Positions 1 through 8,842 of a DNA stretch of 64,000 nucleotides are shown here, piece by piece (position 1 is the stretch's first letter; every line of letters starts with the position of its first letter). A program made the translations under genes and the position numbers. The stretch spans positions 4,402,501-4,466,500 of the forward strand of contig NZ_AP025344.1 of assembly GCF_021654795.1 (NCBI RefSeq), given 5' to 3'. Below the pieces are notes generated by a model. The model saw only the letters and a program-made list of their open reading frames with translations, was not told the DNA's origin and searched no databases. Origin of the DNA: Paenibacillus dendritiformis. Lineage in GTDB: Bacteria > Bacillota > Bacilli > Paenibacillales > Paenibacillaceae.

Positions 1-2
1 GC

Positions 3-1907
3 TTCGTCTTCTTCCTCGCGGCTATGATGGGGAAGCTGATCTATTTCAATCGCACGCTGGCGATTCCGAATATGGCCATGGACCGGGACGACTATTTAGT
101 TGCCCTGGGATCACTGCTCATTGCCGGCAGCTGGACGTTCTGGGCGAAGGAACGATGGCGCCCCCTGCTCCTGCTGCTGCTTAACGCCGCACTCACACTG
201 CTCATTTTTGCGGATTTGATCTATTTCCGTTATTTTCAGGACTTCATTACGATTCCCGTCCTGCTTCAGGCCGGACAGGTCAGCTCGCTCGGAGAGAGCA
301 TCGCATCCCTCATTCACAGCAAGGATCTGCGGCTGTTCCTGGACTGGCTCGTCCTGATTCCGCTTACAGTCGGCCATGTCCGCATTCGGTCGCGGGAATA
401 TCGCTCCCGGCGCGCCTTCATCTCCGGCGGCAGGAACCCGAGACGCATGATGCAGCGGGCCGCGGCCGGCCTGCTTGCCATTATCGTCGGCGCCGTGTTG
501 GTTGCCGTGCCGGTCAAGCATGCGACAAGCACGTGGGCGAAAGGGCTGTTCAGCTCGGTCTGGTGGAGCGCCTCCGTCTATAATATAACGGGCTTGCTGG
601 GCTTTCACGGCTATGATGCGTACCGTTATGTGAAGGAAAAGATGATGGGAGGGTCTTCCCTCTCGGAAGCCGAAATCAAGGAAACGGAAGCCTGGTTCTC
701 CGCCCATCTCCCGGATCGGCAGGGCCCCGCATCGTCATTCGGACGCTATGCCGGCAGCAATGTTATTATTGTGCAAGCTGAGGCGTTCGAAAATTTTGTC
801 ATCGGCGCCAAGGTGAACGGACAGGAGATAACGCCGAACCTGAATGCGCTGCGCAAGGAGAGTCTGTATTTCACCCGGTTTTTCCATCAGACCGGTCAAG
901 GCCGGACCTCCGATGCCGACTTCGGGGTGAACGCAGGGCTTCATCCGCTGCCGTCCGGCTCTGTCTTCATCCGCTACCCGAGTCATGCCTTCGATACGCT
1001 GCCGGGCATGCTTCGCGCGGAAGGCTATCGCACCGGAGCATTCCATGCTTATGACGCCGGGTTCTGGAACCGCTATATCATGTATCAAAATATGGGCTAC
1101 GACTTTTTTATGAGCAAAAAAGACTATGTTCTGGACGAGCCCGTGGGCTGGACGGTCGGGGACAAATCCTTCTTCCGTCAATCGGTCGAACGAATGTCGT
1201 CCGAGCCGAAGCCGTTCTACAGCTTCTTAATTACGCTGGCCAGCCATCACCCGTACAAGCTGCCGGAAGCAGCGCAAAAGCTCGATGTCGGACCGTACAA
1301 AGACACGATGTTCGGCGATTACTTGCAGTCGATGCATTACGTCGACGAAGCGGTCGGAGAGATGATCGCCGATCTGAAGCAACGCGGGCTGTGGGACAAG
1401 ACGATCTGGGTCTTTTACGGAGATCATGACAACTCGATCGGCGGGACGGAGCCTCTCTCTTGGCTGCTAGGCCATCCGGTCAGCAAGCTTGATATGCTGG
1501 AGATGAAGAATCAGGTCCCCCTCTTCATCCATCTCCCTGACGGGGCCCAATCCGGGACGTATGACACGGTCGCGGGCCAATTGGATGTCGCCCCGACCCT
1601 GCTGCACTGGCTCGGAATCGATACGGCCGGCTCCTACATGATGGGCCATAACCTGCTTCAGCCGGATGGGCGGCTCGTCGTGCTGCGGAACGGATCTTAC
1701 ACGGACGGGAGCGTGTTCTACGTCCCTTCGGCCGACGGACTGTTCGAGCACGGCACCTGCTTCGATTACGTGTCGCGAGAGAAAACGGACGTTACCCGCT
1801 GTCAGCCTCAAGAAGCTGAAGCGAAGCGCCGCTTGACCGTCTCGGACCGCGTAATTATGCACAATCTGATCAAGCGGTTCCGCCAATCCTCTTATGCAGA
1901 ACCGTGA
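3..1907 (+). CDS. ltaS: Lipoteichoic acid synthase family sulfatase-fold protein (5' end outside window)
   Basis: Membrane enzyme that moves glycerol phosphate from phosphatidylglycerol onto a growing lipoteichoic acid chain outside the cell. The frame stays open to the left edge with hydrophobic codons before the first ATG (24), so the true start lies outside the window. Hydrophobic segments fill roughly the first 190 residues, followed by a sulfatase-like domain. Recognisable are NVIIVQAEAFENF (metal-binding Glu region), GQGRTSDADFG with the likely catalytic Thr near residue 295, LASHHPY and YGDHDNSIGG (metal-binding His/Asp). A perfect hairpin follows the stop. Firmicutes often have several LtaS paralogues (synthase or primase), so the exact role is not settled. 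Confidence 0.9.
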   Translation, partial: FVFFLAAMMGKLIYFNRTLAIPNMAMDRDDYLVALGSLLIAGSWTFWAKERWRPLLLLLLNAALTLLIFADLIYFRYFQDFITIPVLLQAGQVSSLGESIASLIHSKDLRLFLDWLVLIPLTVGHVRIRSREYRSRRAFISGGRNPRRMMQRAAAGLLAIIVGAVLVAVPVKHATSTWAKGLFSSVWWSASVYNITGLLGFHGYDAYRYVKEKMMGGSSLSEAEIKETEAWFSAHLPDRQGPASSFGRYAGSNVIIVQAEAFENFVIGAKVNGQEITPNLNALRKESLYFTRFFHQTGQGRTSDADFGVNAGLHPLPSGSVFIRYPSHAFDTLPGMLRAEGYRTGAFHAYDAGFWNRYIMYQNMGYDFFMSKKDYVLDEPVGWTVGDKSFFRQSVERMSSEPKPFYSFLITLASHHPYKLPEAAQKLDVGPYKDTMFGDYLQSMHYVDEAVGEMIADLKQRGLWDKTIWVFYGDHDNSIGGTEPLSWLLGHPVSKLDMLEMKNQVPLFIHLPDGAQSGTYDTVAGQLDVAPTLLHWLGIDTAGSYMMGHNLLQPDGRLVVLRNGSYTDGSVFYVPSADGLFEHGTCFDYVSREKTDVTRCQPQEAEAKRRLTVSDRVIMHNLIKRFRQSSYAEP

Positions 1908-1914
1908 CATGATT

Positions 1915-1946
1915 GAGAGCCGCTGTCTCCGTGGACAGCGGCTCTC
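1915..1946 (+). terminator. Hairpin after ltaS
   Basis: Perfect 13-bp inverted repeat (GAGAGCCGCTGTC / GACAGCGGCTCTC) with a 6-nt loop, 8 nt after the stop codon. No clear T-tract follows on either strand. It probably ends or stabilises the ltaS transcript and may also act on the convergent transporter gene. Confidence 0.6.
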
Positions 1947-2026
1947 CGCGCCTCTGGCGCATATCGTCCCCCATTTGTCACTCCCCTGCGCGGCCCCGCT
2001 AGTCCCCTTCTCCTGTTCTGCCGCCC

Positions 2027-3547
2027 CTACCGATCCTGCAGCAGCTCGTCCAGCTTCCGGCGCCGCTTCTTCTCCTTCAGGCGCCGTTCCCGCTCTTCTC
2101 GGCGCAGCGCCTTGGCGAGAGACGCGCACATGCCGAGCAGAACAACCGCAAACGGCAGCGCCGTGAGGATGGAAGCGGTCTGAAGCGCGTCCAGCCCCCC
2201 GCTCAGGAGGAGGACGATCGCGATCAGCGACTGGAAGATTCCCCAGGTGAGCTTGATCGGAATGCTCGGATTCGGATTGCCGTCAGAGGACATCATCCCG
2301 AGCACGAAGGTGGCGGAATCGGCCGAGGTAATGAAGAAGGTTACGATGAGCAGCGTGGCCAGCACTCCGAGCACATAACCGGCCGGCAATGCGTCGAGCG
2401 TCACGAACAAGGCGGATGTAATGTCCTGCTGCACGGCCTGAGCGAGCTTGATGCCCTCGAACATTTCCAAGTGAAGTCCCGTCGCCCCGAAGACGGAAAA
2501 CCAGATGAAGCTGAAGCCGCTTGGCAGCAGCAATGTCCCGAGAATGAACTCCTTAATCGTCCGCCCCCGGGATACCCGGGCGATGAACGAACCGACGAAC
2601 GGTGCCCACGCGATCCACCACGCCCAGTAAAACAAAGTCCATTTCGCAATCCAGGAATTTCCGGTAAACGGCGACAGCCGAAGACTCATCTGGATAATAT
2701 TTTGCAAGTAGCCGCCCAATGTTGTCGTGAACGTATCAATGATGAAAATCGTCGGTCCGAGCAGCAGCGTGACTACGAGAAGTCCGAGCGCAATAAGCAG
2801 ATTCGTATTGCTCAATATTCGGATTCCCTTGTCGAGGCCGGTAATGGCCGATGTCAGGAAGAGTACCGTAACGACGATAATAATGATGATTTGAACCGTG
2901 ATGTTCGACGGGATTCCAAACGTATGCTGCAATCCTCCGTTAATCTGCATAACGCCGAGCCCAAGCGACGTCGCGACTCCGAAGGTCGTGGCGATAATGG
3001 CCAAAATGTCAATCACTTTGCCGATGGATCCGTCCACGCGTTCTCCGAGCAACGGGTAAAATGTCCGGCTTATCAATCCCTTATGCCCTTGCCGGAAGGT
3101 GAAATAAGCCAGGGCGAGCGATACGAGCGAATAAATCCCCCACGGATGAAGCCCCCAATGGAAAAAAGAGTACCGCATCGCTTCGCGTGCCGCATCTGGT
3201 GTCATTCCGGCCGCGGTGGGCGGAATCAGGTAATGGCTGAGGGGTTCGGCTACCCCCCAGAAGACGAGGCCAATGCCCATGCCTGCGCTGAACAGCATGG
3301 CGAACCAGGACAGATTCGAATATTCCGGCTCATCGTCGTCCTGGCCGAGCCGAATATGTCCATGCTTCCCGAAGGCAAGCACGAAGCAGAACAAAAGCAC
3401 GATCAGCGCCGTTATCAGATAGAACCAGCCGAACCGCTCCGTCGTGAAGGTAAGCGCCGCCTCGGATTGCTGGGCCATGCTGCCGGGGGACAGCAAGCCC
3501 CACAGGACAAAGGCCAGGATGATAACGACCGATATTCCAAATACCAA
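2027..3547 (-). CDS. opuD: BCCT family glycine betaine/carnitine/choline-type transporter
   Basis: Secondary transporter of the betaine-choline-carnitine family, which imports compatible solutes with Na+ or H+ during osmotic stress. The product is about 506 residues with about 12 hydrophobic helices. It has the family signatures GMGIGLVFWGVAEP and the aromatic box WTLFYWAWWIAWAPFVG, which in known members lines the quaternary-amine site. The C-terminal tail is short and rich in Lys/Arg/Glu (KALRREERERRLKEKKRR), a feature linked to osmosensing in BCCT proteins. A GTG at 3556 directly abuts the Shine-Dalgarno sequence, so the TTG at 3547, 6 nt after AGGGGGTG, is the better start. Substrate is inferred from family only. 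Confidence 0.9.
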   Translation of the reverse strand: MVFGISVVIILAFVLWGLLSPGSMAQQSEAALTFTTERFGWFYLITALIVLLFCFVLAFGKHGHIRLGQDDDEPEYSNLSWFAMLFSAGMGIGLVFWGVAEPLSHYLIPPTAAGMTPDAAREAMRYSFFHWGLHPWGIYSLVSLALAYFTFRQGHKGLISRTFYPLLGERVDGSIGKVIDILAIIATTFGVATSLGLGVMQINGGLQHTFGIPSNITVQIIIIIVVTVLFLTSAITGLDKGIRILSNTNLLIALGLLVVTLLLGPTIFIIDTFTTTLGGYLQNIIQMSLRLSPFTGNSWIAKWTLFYWAWWIAWAPFVGSFIARVSRGRTIKEFILGTLLLPSGFSFIWFSVFGATGLHLEMFEGIKLAQAVQQDITSALFVTLDALPAGYVLGVLATLLIVTFFITSADSATFVLGMMSSDGNPNPSIPIKLTWGIFQSLIAIVLLLSGGLDALQTASILTALPFAVVLLGMCASLAKALRREERERRLKEKKRRRKLDELLQDR

Positions 3548-3592
3548 TATCCCCACCCCCTGGTTGTTGCCTTGATAGCATGTAGTATGCGC

Positions 3593-3620
3593 AAAAAAAA
3601 TCCCAGACGGCTGTCTGGGA
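3593..3620 (-). terminator. Rho-independent terminator
   Basis: Stem TCCCAGAC/GTCTGGGA with a 4-nt loop, followed on the minus strand by eight T residues. It lies between the 95-residue gene and the BCCT gene, so the two are probably separate transcripts. Confidence 0.85.
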
Positions 3621-3654
3621 TTCCGGCATTATTTTCATAATAAATAGCGCAACT

Positions 3655-3942
3655 TCATTCTTCGCGATTTTCCCATTGCTCGCTGGCGAGAAGAGAGTTC
3701 AACCGATCCTGCTGCTCCTCGAGCATCGCTTCGGCCAGCTCCACCGGCTGCTGGTTCAGGCTCAAACCGGCCTGCTCGACGGCCCGTTCCGCATGCTGCA
3801 GCGATTGCTCAGCTTGCTCGATGGACTGGTCCGACGGATGAGACATCGCCTGGGATACCGCATTGCGTGCCGTCTTGACCGCATTTTGGGCCTGGGAGAT
3901 CGGATTCTGCGACTGCAGGCTGGAGTCATACTTGTTCGGCAT
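3655..3942 (-). CDS. Small Gln/Ala-rich helical protein, unknown function
   Basis: 95-residue hydrophilic protein with no signal peptide or membrane segment. Regularly spaced Ala/Leu/Val within Gln/Glu-rich sequence (for example SIEQAEQSLQHAERAVEQA) suggests one or two amphipathic helices that could form a coiled coil. A good ribosome binding site (GAAGGAGG, about 9 nt before ATG) and a strong terminator downstream support a real gene. I do not recognise the family; small proteins of this composition are often spore- or stress-associated, but nothing here shows that. Confidence 0.65.
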   Translation of the reverse strand: MPNKYDSSLQSQNPISQAQNAVKTARNAVSQAMSHPSDQSIEQAEQSLQHAERAVEQAGLSLNQQPVELAEAMLEEQQDRLNSLLASEQWENREE

Positions 3943-4018
3943 GCTGTAAGCCTCCTTCGTCTGTGTTATTTCATAATCAACGTTAGGATGTGCTTGACAG
4001 CATATTCTATACCGTAAC

Positions 4019-4243
4019 TTAGTGCTTTACGAACGCCTTTGCCTTCTCGATCGCCTCGTCCTCCGTCGGCGCCGTGACGTATCTTCCGTTAATATAAATA
4101 AATACCCGCTTCAGGCAATGGCCGCAGTATGACTTGCACCCTATTTTAATTTCCGCCTCGGGATCCAGCTTCTTCACCTTCGGCAGGAACGACTTCATGC
4201 TGATATGGCGGCATTTATCGCATATACGTATATCATTAGCCAT
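4019..4243 (-). CDS. DUF1450 family small cysteine-rich protein (YuzB-like)
   Basis: 74-residue protein with two Cys pairs, CDKC near the N-terminus and CKSYCGHC in the middle, followed by a short basic and acidic tail. The size and Cys arrangement fit the DUF1450/YuzB family, whose function is unknown. The fold may be thioredoxin/ferredoxin-like and the Cys could bind metal or act in redox reactions. Start chosen at the ATG preceded by GGAG about 9 nt upstream. Confidence 0.75.
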   Translation of the reverse strand: MANDIRICDKCRHISMKSFLPKVKKLDPEAEIKIGCKSYCGHCLKRVFIYINGRYVTAPTEDEAIEKAKAFVKH

Positions 4244-4354
4244 GATTGCTCACTCCATCTTAATCCCTTCATCTTGATATAAAAGAAAGTCCGATATTGC
4301 TATAGTTATTGTAAGGGAATGGCCCAGCAGAAGCAACCGGTATGACCCCAACTT

Positions 4355-4621
4355 CTAGCGAACAGGATCGTACTTCATGACCCGCTTGGAGAACCATGGC
4401 ATCAAAATCATCGTGAACAGGATATCGTCGATCGGCATAAATGGCACGAAATCGGGCATTACCCAATACAACAGGACCAGTCCGGCAAAAATCCCCTTCT
4501 CCTTCAGCGGTACCCGGGGCGAGAGCAACAGCCGCGGCGCCGCTCGGAACAGCCGGATGATCCCGAGGACAGGACGCTTGCTTCCGGCCTTGGCAGACCT
4601 ATGATTGCGGCCCATCCGCAC
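4355..4621 (-). CDS. DUF1232 (YkvA-like) small membrane protein
   Basis: 88-residue protein. An Arg/Lys-rich N-terminal half is followed by a hydrophobic hairpin containing YWVMPDFVPFMPIDDILF, the DUF1232 signature of a Tyr, a Pro-Asp turn and a paired Asp. The family is membrane-associated and of unknown function. AAGGGGGTG lies upstream of the ATG. The preceding minus-strand gene is the M14 peptidase, 59 bp away; no terminator is obvious between them, so co-transcription is possible. Confidence 0.75.
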   Translation of the reverse strand: MRMGRNHRSAKAGSKRPVLGIIRLFRAAPRLLLSPRVPLKEKGIFAGLVLLYWVMPDFVPFMPIDDILFTMILMPWFSKRVMKYDPVR

Positions 4622-4680
4622 ACCCCCTTGCTTCTAGTGTGCGCCATCCGGCCCTCGTCATACGGCCCTCCGGAGACAGT

Positions 4681-5895
4681 CTATTCCTGGACTTGCCCGT
4701 TCAATGCTTCCCGCAAAATCGCCGACACTTCCTTGTACATTCCGTCGAAGTCATGCAATGGCAGCGGACTCACGCCAAGGCCAACCTCGACCGTGAAGCC
4801 GGGCTTGCGGAAGCGCTGAATGAACCAATCCTTGTACCCGGCGTCACTGCCCGACAGCTTGACGGCGCGGTAACCGCTGACCGCTTGGAACCGTTCCGCC
4901 CATGTGAGCGCTTCGGGCGGCTCATAGTCACGGTAGTTCCAATAAATTTCCTGTCCTTGCGTATGGAAAGACAGGGCCAGCTCGAACGAATTCCGTTCCG
5001 TATAGGAAGCGAGCGCGGCGGCCTCGGGCTCGGACAACGGATGCTCCCCGCCGTAATTGAGCGGCCCCGGGGAACGCATTCCGCGCCGCGCCCGTTCCTC
5101 CTCCCAATGGGCCGGGAACTGATCATTCAGGTCCACGCCGCGAATGTTCGCTTTCCAACGTTGAAAGTGCCGCGAGCCCTGATTCCACTCCATGACCGGG
5201 GAATAGAACGGATGTCGGGGCGAGATGCCTTCCTGCACTAATTCGATGCCGTCCGGATTGACCATAGGGACGATTTTCAAGACCGTGCGCTCATAAGCGG
5301 ACCGTGCCTCCCAGCCAAGCCATGACTTTCCGCTGTCGCACGACCGCGCGTAATCTTCGATGAACTGCATGAGCAGGGCCGAAGTAATCCACTCATTGGC
5401 ATGGACGCCGCCATTGGCATGAATCGGCACATTCCCGCGCCCCATGCTGACGGCCAATATCGGCTTGCCGAGAACGCTATGTCCGATCGTCTCCACCTGG
5501 ACGCACGAATAGCGGCGGCTTAATTGATGCAGATCTTCCATCAGCTGCATAGGGCCATACTCCGCTTTTTTCCGAAGGGTCTCATTCGTGCAAACATAGG
5601 GAATGAATATCCTCTGCCCGGCCGCCAGCCGGTTCGGAGACAAGCCTCGATTCACCGAGCGCAGCAGCGCTTCCGGAACGCCATGCCGGGCGGCAATATT
5701 GCATAGAGTATCGTTCGGTTGCACGGCATAAGTATCGTATGGGCGCGCCGGTATCATGAGGACATGTCCGGGTAGCGCATATTGGTCGGGATCAAGCTGC
5801 GGATTGTATGCCAACAGCGCAGGCAGATTAATCCCATACCGGGCGCAAATGCGCAGGTAGGTGTCTCCAGGCTGTATGGTGTAAGGGATATGCAT
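4681..5895 (-). CDS. LysM-M14 carboxypeptidase, gamma-D-glutamyl-diaminopimelate endopeptidase I type
   Basis: Zinc peptidase predicted to cut the gamma-D-Glu to diamino-acid bond in peptidoglycan stem peptides, like Lysinibacillus sphaericus endopeptidase I and Bacillus YqgT. Two N-terminal LysM domains (about residues 4-48 and 54-97) would bind glycan. The M14 domain follows with the zinc ligands His and Glu in GGVHANEW, the third His in ALSFHTQG and the catalytic Glu in FTVEVGLG. No signal peptide is visible, which suits a spore- or mother-cell-located enzyme. I use the ATG at 5895 (404 residues) because AAGGAGG sits 8 nt before it; an upstream start at 5913 lacks this. Confidence 0.9.
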   Translation of the reverse strand: MHIPYTIQPGDTYLRICARYGINLPALLAYNPQLDPDQYALPGHVLMIPARPYDTYAVQPNDTLCNIAARHGVPEALLRSVNRGLSPNRLAAGQRIFIPYVCTNETLRKKAEYGPMQLMEDLHQLSRRYSCVQVETIGHSVLGKPILAVSMGRGNVPIHANGGVHANEWITSALLMQFIEDYARSCDSGKSWLGWEARSAYERTVLKIVPMVNPDGIELVQEGISPRHPFYSPVMEWNQGSRHFQRWKANIRGVDLNDQFPAHWEEERARRGMRSPGPLNYGGEHPLSEPEAAALASYTERNSFELALSFHTQGQEIYWNYRDYEPPEALTWAERFQAVSGYRAVKLSGSDAGYKDWFIQRFRKPGFTVEVGLGVSPLPLHDFDGMYKEVSAILREALNGQVQE

Positions 5896-5970
5896 CGTTC
5901 GAACCTCCTTCATTTCCTCTTAGATGCATATGCCCTATGCACATCGGACATGACTGGGTTGCCCCAATAC

Positions 5971-6017
5971 CAAAAGAGCATGCTCTCCGCGATACAAAAC
6001 GCGTCAGGCATGCTCTT
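5971..6017 (-). terminator. Terminator after murI
   Basis: Outer stem AAGAGCATGC/GCATGCTCTT with a possible inner CGCG stem, followed by TTTTGG on the minus strand, 30 bp past the murI stop. Confidence 0.7.
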
Positions 6018-6046
6018 GGACAGAAACAAATACGTATAAATAATAG

Positions 6047-6856
6047 CTATAAGATTTGGGACATTCGCCACACGACAGGCACGGCGCATATCTGTTCGCC
6101 CAGCCAGGCGCGGGCAATCTTCTGGAACATTTCCGGATCTCCGCTGCAAAAAAATTGGTGAACCGGCGTTTCCAAACTATGGGCGAGCTCCCCTTTATCA
6201 TGCAAAATCGTACTGATTTCCCTTGCGGTCTCTTCGGCCGAGTTGATAAGTTGCACGTCCGGGCCCATGACCAGTTGAATCGCATCGGTGAGAAAAGGAT
6301 AATGCGTGCAACCCAATATTAATGTATCCAATGGTAAAGAGCGCAATGGTTCCAGCGATTCCCGGACAACGCCGAGCGCTTCACTGGACTGGAACAAGCC
6401 TTTTTCGACGAGAGGAGCGAAGGTCGGGCAAGCCTTGCTGACCGCCTCCACGTGAGGAGATAACCGCCGTAGAGCCTGCTCGTAGGCGCCGCTTCGAATC
6501 GTCCCGTCCGTGCCGATGACGCCGATGTAACCCGTCTTCGTGGCCGATAGCGCGGCCCGGGCTCCCGGATAAATGACACCGACGACCGGAACCGGAACAT
6601 ATTCGCGTATCTCTTCCAAGGCCACCGCCGTCGCGGTATTGCAGGCGATTACGATCATCTTCGGCTGAAATTGGATTAGATAGTCGACGATTTGACGCGT
6701 AAACAATCTCACTTCATCCGAGGATCGGGGTCCATAGGGCGATCGGGCGGTATCGCCGAAATAAATAATTTGTTCCTGTGGAAGCTGGCGCATGACTTCT
6801 TTGACTACCGTCAAACCTCCCACACCCGAATCGAGCATTGCTATAGCTTGTTGCAC
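6047..6856 (-). CDS. murI: Glutamate racemase
   Basis: Cytoplasmic enzyme that interconverts L- and D-glutamate and supplies D-Glu for peptidoglycan. It has both halves of the Asp/Glu racemase fold: IAMLDSGVGGLTV at the N-terminus, FGDTARSPYG, the first catalytic Cys in IVIACNTATA and the second in LILGCTHYPF. The frame is open much further upstream, but the GTG at 6856 gives 269 residues, the usual length, and places the Asp-Ser-Gly motif near residue 8. Upstream lies a leader holding interleaved complementary segments; ytxH is 250 bp upstream on the same strand. Confidence 0.95.
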   Translation of the reverse strand: MQQAIAMLDSGVGGLTVVKEVMRQLPQEQIIYFGDTARSPYGPRSSDEVRLFTRQIVDYLIQFQPKMIVIACNTATAVALEEIREYVPVPVVGVIYPGARAALSATKTGYIGVIGTDGTIRSGAYEQALRRLSPHVEAVSKACPTFAPLVEKGLFQSSEALGVVRESLEPLRSLPLDTLILGCTHYPFLTDAIQLVMGPDVQLINSAEETAREISTILHDKGELAHSLETPVHQFFCSGDPEMFQKIARAWLGEQICAVPVVWRMSQIL

Positions 6857-7032
6857 GAATACACCGCTTCCTTTGTCTCTTGATTGACTGACCTGTGATA
6901 CCATATGTACGGAAAACCTAAAATGTACCTCGATCTTAACAGCAATGCAGACAAGGTTCAAGTCGGCTGCCGTTCCATTTTCACACAGCGCCAGAGACAA
7001 CAGCTTCGGGGGGAAGGGCTCCGCGAACAGAA

Positions 7033-7094
7033 GCATCCCTGCTTCCTTTTGGCAAGCGCCAAGAAGAACAGGGATGCGGTGAGCCAAAAGGAAG
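7033..7094 (-). other. Interleaved complementary segments (pseudoknot-capable) between ytxH and murI
   Basis: Segment 7033-7041 (GCATCCCTG) is complementary to 7069-7077, and segment 7042-7053 (CTTCCTTTTGGC) to 7083-7094. The order A-B-A'-B' means the two stems cross: they could form an H-type pseudoknot or two mutually exclusive hairpins. It lies just after the ytxH stop and about 180 bp before the murI start. No T-tract follows, so it is not a simple terminator. Confidence 0.6.
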
Positions 7095-7105
7095 TGCCGC
7101 CAAGC

Positions 7106-7447
7106 TTATCTGCGCGTAATTTCCAATTCCTTCTCCGTCTCCGCGGAAGCAGCATCCAATGTGTCGTCAAGCACCGTCAACTCCGCTTCGTTGTCTGCCT
7201 GACGCCATTGGTTCCAGTGCTGCTGAATCCCGGCCGCCTTCTCCCGCGCCGCTGCAAGGAAATTATCTTTTTGCTCCCCAATCTGCTTCGCCAGCTGCTG
7301 TGTCTTTTCATTCAACTGCTGAGCGCCCTCCGCAATATCGGCGCGCAGCTCGCGGCCCGATTTGGGGGCCAGGAGCAATGCCGCTACCGAACCGACTACA
7401 CCGCCGACGATCGTCCCGATCCAGAACTTCTTGTTGCCGTTTGCCAT
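7106..7447 (-). CDS. ytxH: YtxH domain protein
   Basis: 113-residue protein. The N-terminal glycine-rich hydrophobic segment FWIGTIVGGVVGSVAALLLAP is followed by KSGRELR and a long charged helix, the usual YtxH layout. B. subtilis ytxGHJ is a general-stress operon. The start is the ATG at 7447, 8 nt after GGAGGAG; it directly follows the DUF948 gene (1 bp between its stop and this ATG), so the pair is surely one operon. The role is unknown beyond the stress and membrane association of relatives. Confidence 0.85.
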   Translation of the reverse strand: MANGNKKFWIGTIVGGVVGSVAALLLAPKSGRELRADIAEGAQQLNEKTQQLAKQIGEQKDNFLAAAREKAAGIQQHWNQWRQADNEAELTVLDDTLDAASAETEKELEITRR

Positions 7448-7448
7448 G

Positions 7449-7925
7449 TTATTTCTCTCCTCCTGTCGGCATAGCCCCGGGTTCATGCTGTTGTCGGGAA
7501 TCCGGCGGGGATTCGTGCCGGGACGAGCGCCGGTTCCATTCGTCCCATAGCGCCGCAGCCCATTCCAGCCATTGGCCGGAGGTCCGGCAGGAACGGAAGT
7601 CCGCCTCGTCCCGAGAGCCGCCCGCTTGCCGTTCCTTGCGCCCGAACCATCGCTCTGTCCTGCGCCCCCAGTCCGACAGCACTCTGCCGGTCTGGCGAAG
7701 CGCGCCGCTCCATTCGTTCAAGGCACCGACGACTCCCTCGGCAGCCTCCACGGCACGCTCTGCCTTCTTGGACAGAGCCGACAGCCGACGGATTAGACGC
7801 TTCGCTTCATGCGCACACTCCTCAGCCAGGGCCAGCGTCCTCCCCACGCGAAGCAGTACGGCTACTCCCGCACCGCACAGTGCCGTCCAGGCCACAGCAG
7901 CAAGCAGAACGCTCCATCCAATCAT
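7449..7925 (-). CDS. ytxG: DUF948 domain membrane protein (YtxG-like)
   Basis: 158 residues: one N-terminal membrane helix (about residues 3-25), a long amphipathic helix of heptad type, then a Trp/Arg-rich region and a hydrophilic tail. This matches the DUF948/YtxG family, which travels with YtxH in Firmicutes. The C-terminal half (tryptophans within acidic and basic residues) is less conserved in type and cannot be assigned. It is the first gene of the ytxG-ytxH pair. Confidence 0.75.
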   Translation of the reverse strand: MIGWSVLLAAVAWTALCGAGVAVLLRVGRTLALAEECAHEAKRLIRRLSALSKKAERAVEAAEGVVGALNEWSGALRQTGRVLSDWGRRTERWFGRKERQAGGSRDEADFRSCRTSGQWLEWAAALWDEWNRRSSRHESPPDSRQQHEPGAMPTGGEK

Positions 7926-8116
7926 GACGGGTCCTCCCTATCTCCAGCATCAACCCGGGCAAATGCCCATGTTGTAATGACAGTATAGATAGATCGGTCT
8001 TGTCTTGACACACTTTTCACGTAAAAATTTGAATTCCACATCGTTGTTGATGAGCTTCCGCAGAGAAACAGCAAAAGAAGCAAACGGGGCAACCGCAGCC
8101 TGACCATGGAAATACG

Positions 8117-8140
8117 AAAAAACCGGGAGTTCCCTCCCGG
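8117..8140 (-). terminator. Rho-independent terminator of the HTH regulator gene
   Basis: Stem CCGGGAG/CTCCCGG with a 4-nt loop and six T residues on the minus strand, 3 nt past the stop codon. Confidence 0.9.
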
Positions 8141-8142
8141 CG

Positions 8143-8778
8143 TCAGATTTGCTTGCGAATCCGGTATGTGCAGCGCTTGCCCTGCTCCGCGATGCATTCG
8201 ATCCGGGTCACATCCGCATCCAGCAGTTCACGGAACAGCGCCAGCTCGCAAGCGCAAGGCTGCTTATAATGCTGAGCGACCTGGGCAATCGGGCAATTGT
8301 ACTCATGCAGCAGCCAGCTGCCATCCTCTTCGCGCTCCGTCTCGACCATGTATCCGTTATTATCCTGAATCGTCCCCAGGGCTTCGACGCGTTCATCCAG
8401 GCTGGATTGGCCCATCTGAGGGGCATACTTTTCGATTAGCGACTGCTTGCGGCTCTCGAACAGCTTCCCAATCCCCTCTTCCTCCGGCCAGACCTCCATC
8501 TCCCTTAGCAAGTCCAGAATCAGCTGATGGTATTGCTTCGGGAACTGTTCATCCCCTTGGGTCGACAGCCGGTATGTACGGAGCGGACGGCCCATCGGCT
8601 GGCGCACCATCTCGATTTCAAGCATGCCTTCTTCCTCCAGCGAATACAGATGCCTTCGCACGCCCATCTCCGTCATGTTCAGTTCCACGGCCAATTGGGC
8701 AGCCGACATCGATCCATTCGTCTTGAGGAGCATCAGCATCTGTTGGCGGGTCGATGTTTTCGTATCAGACTGTTTCAA
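8143..8778 (-). CDS. Winged-helix transcriptional regulator with C-terminal Cys cluster (SufR-like)
   Basis: 211-residue DNA-binding protein. Residues about 10-70 form a winged HTH (STRQQMLMLLKTNGSMS, then LNMTEMGVRRHLYSLEEEG). The C-terminal part carries NCPIAQVAQHYKQPCAC followed by IEC and RC, a Cys spacing (C-x12-C-x-C and further Cys) that recalls the Fe-S binding region of SufR-type regulators (COG2345). It may sense iron, oxygen or Fe-S status. The start is TTG at 8778 with AAGGTGG upstream. No suf genes lie in the window, so targets are unknown. Confidence 0.75.
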   Translation of the reverse strand: MKQSDTKTSTRQQMLMLLKTNGSMSAAQLAVELNMTEMGVRRHLYSLEEEGMLEIEMVRQPMGRPLRTYRLSTQGDEQFPKQYHQLILDLLREMEVWPEEEGIGKLFESRKQSLIEKYAPQMGQSSLDERVEALGTIQDNNGYMVETEREEDGSWLLHEYNCPIAQVAQHYKQPCACELALFRELLDADVTRIECIAEQGKRCTYRIRKQI

Positions 8779-8842
8779 TAGTAACCACCTTTATTTGGGT
8801 TGTCTTCGTACCGACAATTGTATCTTATCCCGGGGGCCGAGA

